A stretch of DNA of 35,612 nt from JACRNA01 sp964366335 (GCA_964366335.1 CAYITQ010000005.1:1-35612), one strand, 5' to 3'. Counted from the first letter of the stretch, positions 1-8,032 are shown. The notes: generated by a model not told the origin, from the letters alone. Numbers and translations: made by a program.

Positions 1-1037
1 AACCAGCTGGGAGTCTTTTCCTGAATCAAAGTCTGTGAAGGAACAGTAATACAGGCCAGTGCCATGCCAATTCCAATGGCAACGATACCACTAATCAATG
101 TTCGACCCACCGTCAGTAACCCCACCAATGAAAACAAAACGAGTGTTAATCCTCCAATCAACAATCCCCGTTGAACAATATCTTTTTTGCGTGAAGTCTT
201 CAGCCAGCGCGGAAGATTATATGTCACAATCAAAGCCCCTATTGCTCCCGGAACTATGAGCATAATCCCGGCATAATTTAGACTGATATTTAAGACTTCG
301 TGAGTGAAGGTGGGTAAAATTATAGTAATTACCGAGACAAATATCTGACTACAGATAATCATCAGCAAGGGTAATAATATTTCCCGGTGTGTTCGGATGT
401 ATTTATAACCAACCAACAAATCCTTCCAAAACCGCCCGATGTTTTTTTCCATAAATCCAACTCGTGGCTGGTCTTTTGGTAAAAAATATACTGAAATGGC
501 CGCAACTATCAAGGCTCCTGAGGCTATTGCAATCGTAATTGTATTTCCTAATAGTGCCAATAATATACCACCAAATCCAAAGCCCAATAAGACCGAACCT
601 TGTTGCGTAAGTAAAAACAAACCATTGGCAGTCGATAAATACTTGCGGTTTACCAATCCGGGAATAGAAGCCTGCTGACTGGGCAAGTAAATTTGATCAA
701 AAAAACTATAGAGAAATACCACCGGATAAAATGAAAACAGTTGGTGCCTGAAAAACAACAAGGCGATACTGCCGGCTTGAAGCAGATTGGTAATGATCAT
801 GGCTTTCCGTCGGCTTAAGCTATCCACAATCGGTCCGGAAAATGGGCCGAACAACAAGGCCGGTAGGGCGCTGGCCACCCAGATCATGGCGACAGCAGTA
901 GTGGACTGGGTTTTTGAAAAAACCTGGGTTAAGACATAAAAATTCATGAGGTTAATGGCTATCTGAGATAGTATCTGTGACAACCAGAGCTTAATAAAAT
1001 CTTTATTTTCAAAAAGCCTAGAAAAATTCGATTTCAT
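1..1037 (-). CDS. MFS transporter, 3' end cut by window edge
   Basis: I translated this frame by hand; it is open from an ATG at 1037 to the window edge (about 345 residues). It begins MKSNFSRLFENKDFIKLWLS and has many hydrophobic helices. The segment between helices 2 and 3 (FSGPIVDSLSRRKAMI) matches the conserved cytoplasmic loop D-x-x-x-R-R-x of the major facilitator superfamily, and the helix that follows the central basic region (IRTHREILLPLLMI) fits the usual 12-helix layout. It is probably a drug or metabolite exporter of the EntS/MFS_3 type in the inner membrane; the substrate cannot be told. The start overlaps the gatA stop as ATGA, so it is probably translated from the gatCA message. 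The C-terminal helices lie outside the window. Confidence 0.85.
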   Translation of the reverse strand, partial: MKSNFSRLFENKDFIKLWLSQILSQIAINLMNFYVLTQVFSKTQSTTAVAMIWVASALPALLFGPFSGPIVDSLSRRKAMIITNLLQAGSIALLFFRHQLFSFYPVVFLYSFFDQIYLPSQQASIPGLVNRKYLSTANGLFLLTQQGSVLLGFGFGGILLALLGNTITIAIASGALIVAAISVYFLPKDQPRVGFMEKNIGRFWKDLLVGYKYIRTHREILLPLLMIICSQIFVSVITIILPTFTHEVLNISLNYAGIMLIVPGAIGALIVTYNLPRWLKTSRKKDIVQRGLLIGGLTLVLFSLVGLLTVGRTLISGIVAIGIGMALACITVPSQTLIQEKTPSW

Positions 1038-2374
1038 GTTGTTGATTTTTGATATTGATGGCCAATGCCAAGTAATAACTCTTCGGAAAACATCGGACCC
1101 TGAATTTGGAAGCCCACCGGCATCCCATTTTCAAATCCACAAGGTAAGGCGAGTGAGGGAATACCAGATATATTAGCAGTTACCGCATACATATCAGCCA
1201 ACATGTTTTTTATTGGATCATTAATCAATTCACCAAATTTTGGTGCAATATCGGGAGAGATTGGCATAATAATGACATCACACTTTTCAAATGCTCTTTG
1301 ATAATCTTCAATTATTTTGGTTCGGGCTTGTTGGGCTTTTTTGTAATAGGCATCATAATAACCAGATGATAGAGCAAAAGTACCAATCAAAATCCGCCGC
1401 ATAGATTCCTGAGTAAAATTCTCCCGGCCATTCCCATATCTGATACCATCGTATCTTCCTAAATTGGAACTTGTCTCGGAAGGTGCAAGTAAATAATAAA
1501 TTGAAACGGCGTACTTTAACATGGGTAAGGATATATCAATTATTTCAGCACCTAAATCCTTGAGTTGAGTTGCCGCTTCATTAATTTGCAAGTTTAATTC
1601 AAAAGGTATTCCAATTTTTATTTTTTTGATATCAACATCCAAGTTATTAGAATAATTTGGGACAATATTTGGTGATGAAGTAGCGTCATATTTATCGATT
1701 CCCGCAATTTGCTCCAAAATAATGGCTAAATCTTGAGCGCTTTTGGCCATAGGGCCAACCGTATCTAGTGAGGAGGCATAAGCAATCGCCCCATAACGGC
1801 TGACCCGGCCATAAGTCACTTTTAGTCCTGAAATACCACACCAACCAGCGGGATTGCGAATAGATCCCCCCGTGTCTTCACCTATAGCAAACATGGCCAT
1901 CCTTGCCGCTACTGCAGCGGTAGCTCCCCCTGAAGATCCACCAGCAACCCGGGTATTGTCCCAAGGATTTTTGACAGGGCCAAAGTCAGTATTTTCTGAA
2001 CTGGCTCCATGACCCCAGGCATCCATGTTTGTTTTTCCGATTAATATAGCACCTGCCTCTTTTAATTTTTTTACTACTGTAGCGTCGTAGTCCGGAATAT
2101 AATTTTCCAAAACTTTAGAAGCGGCTGTGGTCCTAAGCCCCCTTGTCACATAAGCATCTTTTAATACGTAGGGAATTCCGGAAAGTAAAGTTTTAAACTT
2201 AATATTTTCTGCTTCTTTCAATAATTCTTCTTTATCCCGTAGGGTTATAAAAATATTTAAGTCAGAATTTTTGTCTATATTTTCAAGACATTCTTTGACT
2301 ACATCTATAGGAGAAGCTTCACCAGAACGGTATTTAGAGGCGAGTTCGGCAATAGACAGATCAAGAAACTTCAT
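1034..2374 (-). CDS. gatA: Asp/Glu-tRNA amidotransferase subunit A
   Basis: Glutamyl-tRNA(Gln)/aspartyl-tRNA(Asn) amidotransferase subunit A (446 residues) releases ammonia from glutamine for GatB. The amidase-signature Ser-cisSer-Lys triad is visible: Lys72 in YVLKDAY, Ser147 in AGGSSGG and Ser171 in GEDTGGSIRNPA. The spacing of 75 and 24 residues is the same as I recall for characterised GatA proteins. The segment DAWGHGASSEN replaces the commoner DEFAMGSSTEN, a form I associate with CPR bacteria. I chose the ATG at 2374; an in-frame TTG lies just before it. The gene overlaps gatC by 14 bases and its stop overlaps the MFS start (ATGA). gatB is not in the window. The protein is somewhat shorter than the usual 480-490 residues, mainly at the C-terminus. 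Confidence 0.95.
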   Translation of the reverse strand: MKFLDLSIAELASKYRSGEASPIDVVKECLENIDKNSDLNIFITLRDKEELLKEAENIKFKTLLSGIPYVLKDAYVTRGLRTTAASKVLENYIPDYDATVVKKLKEAGAILIGKTNMDAWGHGASSENTDFGPVKNPWDNTRVAGGSSGGATAAVAARMAMFAIGEDTGGSIRNPAGWCGISGLKVTYGRVSRYGAIAYASSLDTVGPMAKSAQDLAIILEQIAGIDKYDATSSPNIVPNYSNNLDVDIKKIKIGIPFELNLQINEAATQLKDLGAEIIDISLPMLKYAVSIYYLLAPSETSSNLGRYDGIRYGNGRENFTQESMRRILIGTFALSSGYYDAYYKKAQQARTKIIEDYQRAFEKCDVIIMPISPDIAPKFGELINDPIKNMLADMYAVTANISGIPSLALPCGFENGMPVGFQIQGPMFSEELLLGIGHQYQKSTT

Positions 2375-2615
2375 CAAAAATTGCTTTCACTTTGAAATAA
2401 CCTCCAATATTCAATATTCTGTCTTTATCTATCTCATCTTTCCGCATGACATTTGTAATATCTGTGACTTGAGATGTAGGCACTACATCTTTTAAATCCA
2501 ATTTAGTAAGCTCGTCGACGAGACCAACTGTAGCGTCTAAATCCTTTTGTAATTTCAAAGCCATATCGTCACTAATTGGTAAATTAGCAAGTCTTGCCAC
2601 TTTCTTTACATCCAT
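2361..2615 (-). CDS. gatC: Asp/Glu-tRNA amidotransferase subunit C
   Basis: This 84-residue protein has the GatC pattern: an N-terminal helix MDVKKVARLANLPISDD, then the segment LDLKDVVPTSQVTDITNVMR, which corresponds to the conserved P-T-x-x-V-x-x-x-x-N-V-x-R stretch that wraps around GatA. The C-terminus KVKAIFDEVS lacks the usual GxFxVPKVL ending but keeps its length. It stabilises the GatAB complex for tRNA-dependent Gln or Asn formation. It is first in the gatC-gatA-MFS run. A good -10 box (TAAAAT, extended with TGA) ends 6 bases before the ATG, so the message is probably leaderless. Confidence 0.9.
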   Translation of the reverse strand: MDVKKVARLANLPISDDMALKLQKDLDATVGLVDELTKLDLKDVVPTSQVTDITNVMRKDEIDKDRILNIGGYFKVKAIFDEVS

Positions 2616-2630
2616 GGCTAAATTTTATCA
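2616..2630 (-). promoter_or_regulatory. gatC promoter, -10 box 6 nt from ATG
   Basis: On the minus strand, TGA-TAAAAT (extended -10; hexamer at 2622-2627) is followed by the 6 bases TTAGCC and then the gatC ATG. There is no good -35, which the TGn extension may compensate. The expected transcription start falls on the start codon. Confidence 0.6.
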
Positions 2631-2644
2631 CAATCAAAACGGAG

Positions 2645-2887
2645 TTATTCTAGTCTACTAGTTACTTCAATCATTGCTTTTAATCCAGCAATCATTAGTG
2701 CATTTCGCCTCCTCATTGAATTAGCGGCGCGTTCATGACTTTGTATTTGTAATGCTTCAATATAGTCAATTAGTGATTTATCATCCAATTTTTTAAGATA
2801 ATCATTAGTTGGTCGTCCAACTGATTTTCCGTCTGGTGTAACTCGTGAACTTCTACTTTGATCATGTCCGAATAAATCTTTACCCAT
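2645..2887 (-). CDS. Small hypothetical protein
   Basis: The product is an 80-residue, basic protein I do not recognise. The N-terminal half is polar and probably flexible (MGKDLFGHDQSRSSRVTPDG). The second half looks helical (YLKKLDDKSLIDYIEALQIQ, then SMRRRNALMIAGLKAMIEVT). There is no signal peptide or membrane segment. An extended -10 (TGA-TAAACT, hexamer at 2897-2902) lies 9 bases before the ATG. It sits alone between htpX and gatC on the same strand with short gaps on both sides. The coding status rests on the clean start and context; no family is assigned. Confidence 0.55.
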   Translation of the reverse strand: MGKDLFGHDQSRSSRVTPDGKSVGRPTNDYLKKLDDKSLIDYIEALQIQSHERAANSMRRRNALMIAGLKAMIEVTSRLE

Positions 2888-2908
2888 AGTATTTGCAGTT
2901 TATCACAA

Positions 2909-3835
2909 CTATATCATTTGTTCAAGGACTTTGATGCGGTCAGAAAGAGGTGGGTGGGTGTTGAAGAGACCGGCAAACCAGCCGCGGGCATCGGATGAGA
3001 GATTGTTCAGAGGATTGGTAATATACAAATGAGCGGTGGCTTTGTTGGCTGCTTCCAGAGGCTCTTTGTCTGCGCCCAGTTTCTTCAGTGCTGAAATCAA
3101 TCCCGATGGCTGGCGGGTTAGTTTGACACTACTGGCATCCGCCAGAAATTCCCGGCGGCGGGATATTGCCAGCTGAATAATCTGGGAAATAATGGGTGAC
3201 AATATAGCCATAAGAAGTCCGACAATTATAAATATTCCACCTGAATTTTTATTTTCATCATTGTTGGACCTAGAATAAAATGCAGATCTCAGTAGCCAAT
3301 CACCCAGTAGCGTTATCAAGCCAACAAGAATCGTAACCACAGACATGAGCCTCGTATCATAATTGGCCACATGGGACAGCTCGTGGCCAATGACCCCCTC
3401 CAATTCTGTACGGTTAAGCTGGGCCAATAAACCAGTAGTAGCACAAATGGCAGCATGGGCAGGATCGCGCCCGGTGGCAAAGGCATTCATGGCTGTATCA
3501 TCAATAACATAGAGTTTTGGCATGGGAACCCGGGCTGCCATACTCAGATTTTCGGCCACGGTGTAAAACATAAAGTCCCTTTTTTTATCCGCCGGCCTGG
3601 CCCCAGATATACCCAAAACAATCTTGTCACTCCAATAATGCGAGGCAAAACTCATCACCCCCGAAATCACAAGCCCAATACCCAGAAATTCTAATCCCGA
3701 AGATTGATATCCATAAAATGCTGCCATGCCACGGGCTATAAAATATGAAGCTGTGAGAACGAAAATTACAAAACCGGCTATCACTAGCCAACTCTTGCGC
3801 TTGTTTCTTTCTACTGATTCAAAAACATTGGTCAT
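2909..3835 (-). CDS. htpX: HtpX-like membrane zinc protease (M48)
   Basis: HtpX (308 residues) is an integral membrane metalloprotease that degrades damaged or misfolded membrane proteins. Two N-terminal hydrophobic segments (about 17-40 and 50-65), the zinc motif HELSH at 151-155, two more hydrophobic segments around 163-183 and 201-225, and the third zinc ligand Glu229 in RRREFLADASS are all visible. NAFATGRDPAHAAI and the C-terminal TNPLNNLS...THPPLSDRI are typical of the family. The ATG overlaps the lemA stop by 4 bases, so translation is coupled. The LemA-HtpX pairing is common in bacteria. It ends the HlyD-Nudix-PepF-LemA-HtpX run. Confidence 0.95.
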   Translation of the reverse strand: MTNVFESVERNKRKSWLVIAGFVIFVLTASYFIARGMAAFYGYQSSGLEFLGIGLVISGVMSFASHYWSDKIVLGISGARPADKKRDFMFYTVAENLSMAARVPMPKLYVIDDTAMNAFATGRDPAHAAICATTGLLAQLNRTELEGVIGHELSHVANYDTRLMSVVTILVGLITLLGDWLLRSAFYSRSNNDENKNSGGIFIIVGLLMAILSPIISQIIQLAISRRREFLADASSVKLTRQPSGLISALKKLGADKEPLEAANKATAHLYITNPLNNLSSDARGWFAGLFNTHPPLSDRIKVLEQMI

Positions 3836-4380
3836 AAACTAAGTTTGGGAGTCTTGGTTTCAGACTCGGAAACTTTTAAAAATTCTCCGGAATTAGGCAT
3901 TTCCAAACCTTTTTCAGATTTGAAACCAAAAGCATTGGCCACCAAGTTACTTGGGAAAGTGGCAAGCTTAATATTGTAATCAGCTGTCAGATCAATCATG
4001 GTTCTCCTTGAATACATGACTTTGTCAGAGGTATCACGCAATTCTCCCATTAGGTTTGTGATTACATCCGCGCCTTTCATCTGAGGATTACTCTCCATTA
4101 TTACTTGCAATTTTGGTAGTAATTCAGCAACCTTGGCCGTTGGGTCACTCATCTTCCTAGCGTCAGCCAACATCTTTAAAATACCTTTTTCGTGGGCCAG
4201 ATAGGCTTTTGCTGAGGTCTCTAGATTTGGAATCAACTCTGATTGACGCTTCAATTGGTTGCCGATTTCCGAAACTGAGGCTCTTATCTGGGTTTTGTTG
4301 GCCACTAGCCCATTGTAAACACCCACTACATACAAAACTACTAATACTAATCCTCCTAATAATATTATTGGTAAACTCAT
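3832..4380 (-). CDS. lemA: LemA family protein
   Basis: LemA family membrane protein, 182 residues. One N-terminal transmembrane segment (LPIILLGGLVLVVLYVVGVY, residues 3-22) is followed by the hallmark GLVANKTQIRASVSEIGNQL helix and a long helical bundle with RRTMIDLTADYN and TFPSNLVANAFGFK, which closely match the family. The biochemical function of LemA is unknown. It is often next to HtpX or M48 proteases, as here, and may support their membrane role. It overlaps both neighbours by 4 bases (pepF stop-start and htpX start), so the three are co-translated. Confidence 0.93.
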   Translation of the reverse strand: MSLPIILLGGLVLVVLYVVGVYNGLVANKTQIRASVSEIGNQLKRQSELIPNLETSAKAYLAHEKGILKMLADARKMSDPTAKVAELLPKLQVIMESNPQMKGADVITNLMGELRDTSDKVMYSRRTMIDLTADYNIKLATFPSNLVANAFGFKSEKGLEMPNSGEFLKVSESETKTPKLSL

Positions 4381-6086
4381 ACTAATAACTTCACCTCCTC
4401 ATACAACTTTTCGATTTCAGAAATTCCTGAAAGCCAAAAGTCTTTATCTGTTATATCAATTCCAAGTGCTAAAAACAAATTTTTGGGTGAATCGGACGAT
4501 CCTTGGGATAAAAACCACTTGACTTTTTCAATAAATTGCGGGTCTTGTTTGACTTTATTTTGTAACGACTTAGAAATAAGTAACCCGGAAGCATAGGAAT
4601 AGACATAGAAAAATCTACGAAAATGACTCCAATAAACCCACCAATTTTGAGATCCCTCATTTTGCTCGACAAAGTCCCCCATATAACTGACCATGTGTTT
4701 ACTAAATATATCTCCGATTTCTTCTTTTGCCAAATAATTTTTACGTCGGAAGGTTTCGTGCAGTTCTTGTTCAAATTTATAGGCGGCTACCTGCCTAAAT
4801 ATAGTCGAGATATCGTCATCTAATTTTTTCATAATTAAAGCTTTGTCTCTTGGTAAACTTTGTAAGACAAAATCTTCCATAAAGGTACTGGCCACTTCGG
4901 CTGTGGATGTGGGAGAACCAAAATTGAGTGCGTATTTTTGTAATTTCATGAGTTCATTGTTTATTCCATGCCCCGCTTCATGAGCTAAAGTCAAAACATC
5001 ACGCAAATTACCAATATGATTTAGCAAGATATATGTGGGCTGAGTGGGTCTCTCTATTGCACAAAATGCTCCTCCGCGTTTTCCGGGTTTTGGATAAACA
5101 TCTATTTGACCATTATTTACAAATCCCATAAATATTTCCTGAAACTGCGGATCCAGATTGTCAAATACTTCCGAAATCAGCTTTACAGATTTTTCATAAT
5201 CATATTGAGTTTCAATCTGGCCAATGGGTGCGCTACGGTCCCAATAATTAAGTTTTGACATACCCAGTAATTTGGCTTTTGTTTCATAAAATTTGTGCGC
5301 TAAATCAAACCGTAAACTGACAGCTTCAATCATGGCATCCACTACCTGGGTATCTATATCATCTGACAAATGCCTCATCAAATCGGGCCTGGTTATGCCT
5401 CTTAAATTATCATTTACCTTTTTGTCATACAAAATGGCATTTAATTCATGCTCGGCAATTTTGATATTATTTCTGAGCATTTCATTTATTGCTTCACCGG
5501 CAGTTTGACGTATTTTCGCATCAGACAACTGTAAATCGGCCATATATTCTTCCAGGGTTCTACCCGCAATCTTTTCTTCTGATAAAAATTGGGAAGTCAT
5601 GCGTACCCAACTGGAGTGAGCTGAATTATTTTTCAGATTTAATATTTTCTCCTCGGGGTCTGATAATGTAAATTTACCAGTGGCAAATAGACGTTCCAAA
5701 AAATGTCTGAAATTCAATAATTCCGGATATTCCAAAAACTCTTTTTGTTTATCAACAGAAATCTTTGATAGCTTTAATAAGAAGAATTGATTTTGGTTAT
5801 GCAGTCTGACAGAAAACTCTTCCAATTTATTATTCTGGGCTTTTATATCCGGATCGGATTGATTCAAACTTTTTTTAAGTCCCCAGTAATAACCCAGATC
5901 ACCGGTAGTGCCGTAGTTTTTTTGTAAATCATCAAATTCCAGAAGCGCTTCAAGCAAAATCTTCGGCTCAGCCAAATAATCATCTCTGTCTTTCCATTTT
6001 GTGGCAAAAGCCAAATTTTTCTCCTCAACTATTTTCAATTGCTTCTCAGATGTATCCAATAACCCAAAATTCCAAGTTGTTTTCAT
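4377..6086 (-). CDS. pepF: Oligoendopeptidase F (M3 metallopeptidase)
   Basis: M3B family zinc oligopeptidase, 569 residues, which cleaves short peptides in the cytoplasm. The zinc motif HEAGH occupies residues 369-373, followed by the third ligand in STAEVASTFMEDF. The conserved C-terminal segment with YVYSYASGLLISKSL is present, as is the oligoendopeptidase N-terminal helical domain (residues about 60-230). There is no signal peptide. Length is close to the usual 560-600. Its start overlaps the Nudix stop by 4 bases and its stop overlaps lemA by 4 bases. A proteolysis-linked operon with LemA and HtpX is plausible, with PepF finishing off peptides. Confidence 0.95.
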   Translation of the reverse strand: MKTTWNFGLLDTSEKQLKIVEEKNLAFATKWKDRDDYLAEPKILLEALLEFDDLQKNYGTTGDLGYYWGLKKSLNQSDPDIKAQNNKLEEFSVRLHNQNQFFLLKLSKISVDKQKEFLEYPELLNFRHFLERLFATGKFTLSDPEEKILNLKNNSAHSSWVRMTSQFLSEEKIAGRTLEEYMADLQLSDAKIRQTAGEAINEMLRNNIKIAEHELNAILYDKKVNDNLRGITRPDLMRHLSDDIDTQVVDAMIEAVSLRFDLAHKFYETKAKLLGMSKLNYWDRSAPIGQIETQYDYEKSVKLISEVFDNLDPQFQEIFMGFVNNGQIDVYPKPGKRGGAFCAIERPTQPTYILLNHIGNLRDVLTLAHEAGHGINNELMKLQKYALNFGSPTSTAEVASTFMEDFVLQSLPRDKALIMKKLDDDISTIFRQVAAYKFEQELHETFRRKNYLAKEEIGDIFSKHMVSYMGDFVEQNEGSQNWWVYWSHFRRFFYVYSYASGLLISKSLQNKVKQDPQFIEKVKWFLSQGSSDSPKNLFLALGIDITDKDFWLSGISEIEKLYEEVKLLV

Positions 6087-6481
6087 TTCTTGATTATATC
6101 AGCAACTTTTGCAGGATATAATTTCGCCAATTTTTTAGCCAATAATAAATCAACCCATTCAGGATTGTACCAATCTTCTGGATTAGACTTCTCGTTCCCC
6201 GAAGGATGAAGTTTCGCTTCTCCTTCTTCTACTTCGCAGTTGAAATAACATTCCTTTGTCCCAAATTCATGAATATATGGATGGGGTTTGCTCAATTTAA
6301 TTACCCTTAGAGACAACTCCTCCCAAATCTCTCTTTTCATCGCTTCTTCCGCTGATTCGCCATCGTCAATATGACCACCGGGAAAAACCCAATATTCCTC
6401 ACCTTTATTCCGTCTGTGCATCAATAATATATTATTGTCCTTTATTATAATTGCTCTGCAAGTAGAGAGTTTGTTGTTCAT
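6083..6481 (-). CDS. Nudix hydrolase
   Basis: The protein (132 residues) has a complete Nudix box: Gly36-x5-Glu42-x7-Arg50-Glu51-x2-Glu54-Glu55 within GHIDDGESAEEAMKREIWEE. The usual last Gly is replaced (EELSL). Nudix enzymes hydrolyse nucleoside diphosphates linked to another group. The strand before the box (HRRNKGEEYWVFPGG) resembles MutT/NUDT-like sanitising enzymes, but the substrate cannot be read from the sequence. It overlaps the HlyD-like gene upstream and pepF downstream by 4 bases each. Confidence 0.92.
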   Translation of the reverse strand: MNNKLSTCRAIIIKDNNILLMHRRNKGEEYWVFPGGHIDDGESAEEAMKREIWEELSLRVIKLSKPHPYIHEFGTKECYFNCEVEEGEAKLHPSGNEKSNPEDWYNPEWVDLLLAKKLAKLYPAKVADIIKK

Positions 6482-7095
6482 GCCAATTGGACAAATCCTT
6501 CCAAACCAACGGGTAAATCTTTGAAATCATCTAGTTTTAAATCTACTACCCAATCAAGGTTACTTGTCAATTTCGGCAAACTGGCCATGCCAAAAACTTT
6601 TTTGCCTAATTTTGGAAAATCAATAGGTAAGGAAACCGGATTAGCAAATCTTGCCACATCTTCCGCTTTAATCAAAGCTCTAAAAACAATTGAACCTGTA
6701 TCCAGGATTACAAATGCATTGGCCGAAGGGGTAATATTCATATTAATTTTACAACCTCCATCGTCCAGAATTACCCCTGCGATAGGCGCAACCAAATCAA
6801 CCTGATCCAGCTTGTATTTGGCTTGCTCGACATCACGGACTGATGCATCCAAATCCGCCTGCAAAACATTTTTTGATCCCTTGCCCAGGTCAAAAGCGGC
6901 CCGGACTAATTTATTATCAGCCAATTTTTGATCCAATTCCAATTGCAATAATTGCCTATCAAGTGATGCCAGAATTTCTCCTTTGCTGACATTATCCCCG
7001 ATATTTTTTCTTAAACTTACTAGCTTTCCGGAAAATGCAAACCTGACTTCTACCGTCCTCCCCCACATTGTCCCAGGAAATTTATTTGCATTCAT
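6478..7095 (-). CDS. HlyD-like biotinyl-lipoyl domain protein without anchor
   Basis: The 205-residue product resembles the core of periplasmic adaptor (membrane fusion) proteins. FSGKLVSLRKNIGDNVSKGE (residues 21-40) is the first half of a lipoyl-type hairpin, a helical stretch of about 60 residues follows, and DLVAPIAGVILDDGG is the second half. A beta-barrel-like region ends the protein. A normal adaptor has an N-terminal membrane helix or lipoprotein signal; here the ORF starts MNANKFPGTMWGRTVEVRFA and none is visible. No transporter partner is adjacent. It is the first gene of the protease run. A -10 box (extended TGA-TAGAAT) ends 6 bases before this ATG, which supports this start and argues against a missing N-terminus. 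Confidence 0.75.
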   Translation of the reverse strand: MNANKFPGTMWGRTVEVRFAFSGKLVSLRKNIGDNVSKGEILASLDRQLLQLELDQKLADNKLVRAAFDLGKGSKNVLQADLDASVRDVEQAKYKLDQVDLVAPIAGVILDDGGCKINMNITPSANAFVILDTGSIVFRALIKAEDVARFANPVSLPIDFPKLGKKVFGMASLPKLTSNLDWVVDLKLDDFKDLPVGLEGFVQLA

Positions 7096-7110
7096 ATTTT
7101 TATTCTATCA
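7096..7110 (-). promoter_or_regulatory. Promoter of the HlyD-Nudix-pepF-lemA-htpX run
   Basis: On the minus strand TGA-TAGAAT (hexamer at 7102-7107) is followed by 6 bases (AAAAAT) and the ATG. This extended -10 would give a leaderless message. No clear -35 is seen. Confidence 0.55.
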
Positions 7111-7146
7111 TATATCCCCTTCCTAATTTAGGAGAGGGAAGACTGT

Positions 7147-7260
7147 TTGACCATATCGGTAACATCAACGAAATGGTTCTCGTTTCGCCTTGAAAGGCAA
7201 CGCCTTTTTGATCTACTTTGATCATATCGAGGACTTCCTCGAAATGGTCTGTCATCGTTT
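7147..7260. repeat. Pair of ~40-base imperfect direct repeats
   Basis: Copy A at 7147-7185 and copy B at 7218-7260 share TTGAYCATATCG, then CGAAATGGTY, then CGTTT, with diverged bases between. Copy B contains a perfect small hairpin (CGAGG-ACTT-CCTCG) and runs over the nuclease stop codon. Between the copies is a hairpin, AAAGGC-AAC-GCCTTT followed by T, at about 7193-7209, that could act as a plus-strand terminator. This fills the gap between the HlyD-like gene and the nuclease gene. Confidence 0.6.
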
Positions 7261-7902
7261 CCAGGATTTGCTGCCACAACCACCGGATTTGATGTAACCG
7301 GCAGCTTTCGCTTCTTTCTCATTACAAAACCATTGCTCACCGCGGTATTTTTCAATTCGGGTTAGGTTGTATTGTATACAACCCGGAAAATGATAAGCCT
7401 TTTCACCCTTTTTTAACCACTCACCCGAAATATTTCCTTTGATTACACACTTTGGCTGATCTTTATTTTCATATTGGGTGCATAAATCACTATAAATACC
7501 AATTTTATTTTCTCTATTTTTCCAATCAATGTTCTGTAATATATGCTTTGGATCCTGGGTTGATGATGAATAAGCCACCCAGCCAGTCTCAATTAATTTT
7601 TGGTCTATCCAGGTCCGGCCCGACCAAACAGAAGCCACTTTTCTACCAAAAGTATCATTTGTGGCCACATTCAGCGTAACCTTTTTACCCAAGATAATTT
7701 TTTCCAGTTCTTTTTTGGCTTGCTCACCACCACAATTAGTCAATTCCGGCGCATCCAATGTATCAAAGCGGACTGACACGCGGTCCAAAACCTCAAACGT
7801 GTCACCATCTTTGACACTGACTACCAAATAAACTGTCTTGAAATAAAGTCCCGCGCTCAGCGCGGCTGCTCCCACCATCCCCGCCACAATCTTCTTGTTC
7901 AT
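7252..7902 (-). CDS. Exported thermonuclease-like protein (SNase domain plus Cys-rich tail)
   Basis: This 216-residue protein has an N-terminal hydrophobic segment (KKIVAGMVGAAALSAGLYF, residues 3-21) that would export or anchor it. Residues about 26-145 form a staphylococcal-nuclease domain: VKDGDTFEVLD, then VRFDTLDAPE with Arg45, Asp50 and Glu53, then DTFGRKVA with Arg87, in the order of the SNase active site. The C-terminal 60 residues carry KGNIS, GEKAYHFPGCIQYNLT and GEQWFCNEKEAKAAGY, a small Cys-containing domain often found after SNase domains in CPR and related proteins. Likely a surface nuclease for scavenging nucleic acid. The ATG at 7902 has TATACT ending 6 bases upstream; an earlier in-frame ATG at 7974 would lie before this promoter. 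Confidence 0.85.
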   Translation of the reverse strand: MNKKIVAGMVGAAALSAGLYFKTVYLVVSVKDGDTFEVLDRVSVRFDTLDAPELTNCGGEQAKKELEKIILGKKVTLNVATNDTFGRKVASVWSGRTWIDQKLIETGWVAYSSSTQDPKHILQNIDWKNRENKIGIYSDLCTQYENKDQPKCVIKGNISGEWLKKGEKAYHFPGCIQYNLTRIEKYRGEQWFCNEKEAKAAGYIKSGGCGSKSWKR

Positions 7903-7914
7903 TATATCAGTATA
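7903..7914 (-). promoter_or_regulatory. Nuclease gene promoter, -10 box 6 nt from ATG
   Basis: On the minus strand TATACT (7909-7914) is followed by GATATA and the ATG. A purine-rich GGAG lies 14 bases upstream of the ATG, too far for an ordinary ribosome site and upstream of the predicted start of transcription. Confidence 0.5.
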
Positions 7915-7968
7915 CTCTCCTTTTCTCCTTTTTCGCATAAATGGACCGTTTCCGTGTTTTTGGGTATA

Positions 7969-7995
7969 TCCCACCTCCGAGGTGGGATGCTTTTT
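7969..7995 (+). terminator. Strong hairpin with T-run between divergent genes
   Basis: TCCCACCT-CCG-AGGTGGGA forms an 8-bp perfect stem (7969-7987), followed after three bases by TTTTT. By shape it is an intrinsic terminator for plus-strand transcription, yet no plus-strand gene precedes it. It lies between the promoters of the divergent nuclease and 8033 genes. A related hairpin occurs at 35558-35577. Confidence 0.6.
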
Positions 7996-7996
7996 A

Positions 7997-8026
7997 TTGT
8001 GATTGTCACGAAAAAGAGTTTATAAT
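7997..8026 (+). promoter_or_regulatory. Promoter of the 8033 gene (leaderless)
   Basis: TTGTGA (7997-8002), 18-base spacer, TATAAT (8021-8026), then 6 bases and ATG at 8033. Both boxes are close to the sigma70 consensus and the expected start of transcription is the A of the ATG. Confidence 0.75.
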
Positions 8027-8032
8027 CAGACC

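Noticed and set aside
439..678. Plus-strand open frame within the MFS gene
   Set aside because: The opposite strand encodes a continuous MFS transporter; this frame is a shadow.
1034..1036. TGA recoded as Gly, as in Gracilibacteria/SR1
   Set aside because: Several genes end naturally at TGA in ATGA overlaps with the next gene, and conserved domains end there.
7128..7355. Minus-strand open frame of 75 codons over the nuclease end
   Set aside because: It is an alternative frame of the nuclease C-terminus and the 40-base repeat, with unlikely composition.
7917..7920. GGAG upstream of the nuclease as its ribosome site
   Set aside because: It is 14 bases from the ATG and upstream of the predicted transcription start set by TATACT.
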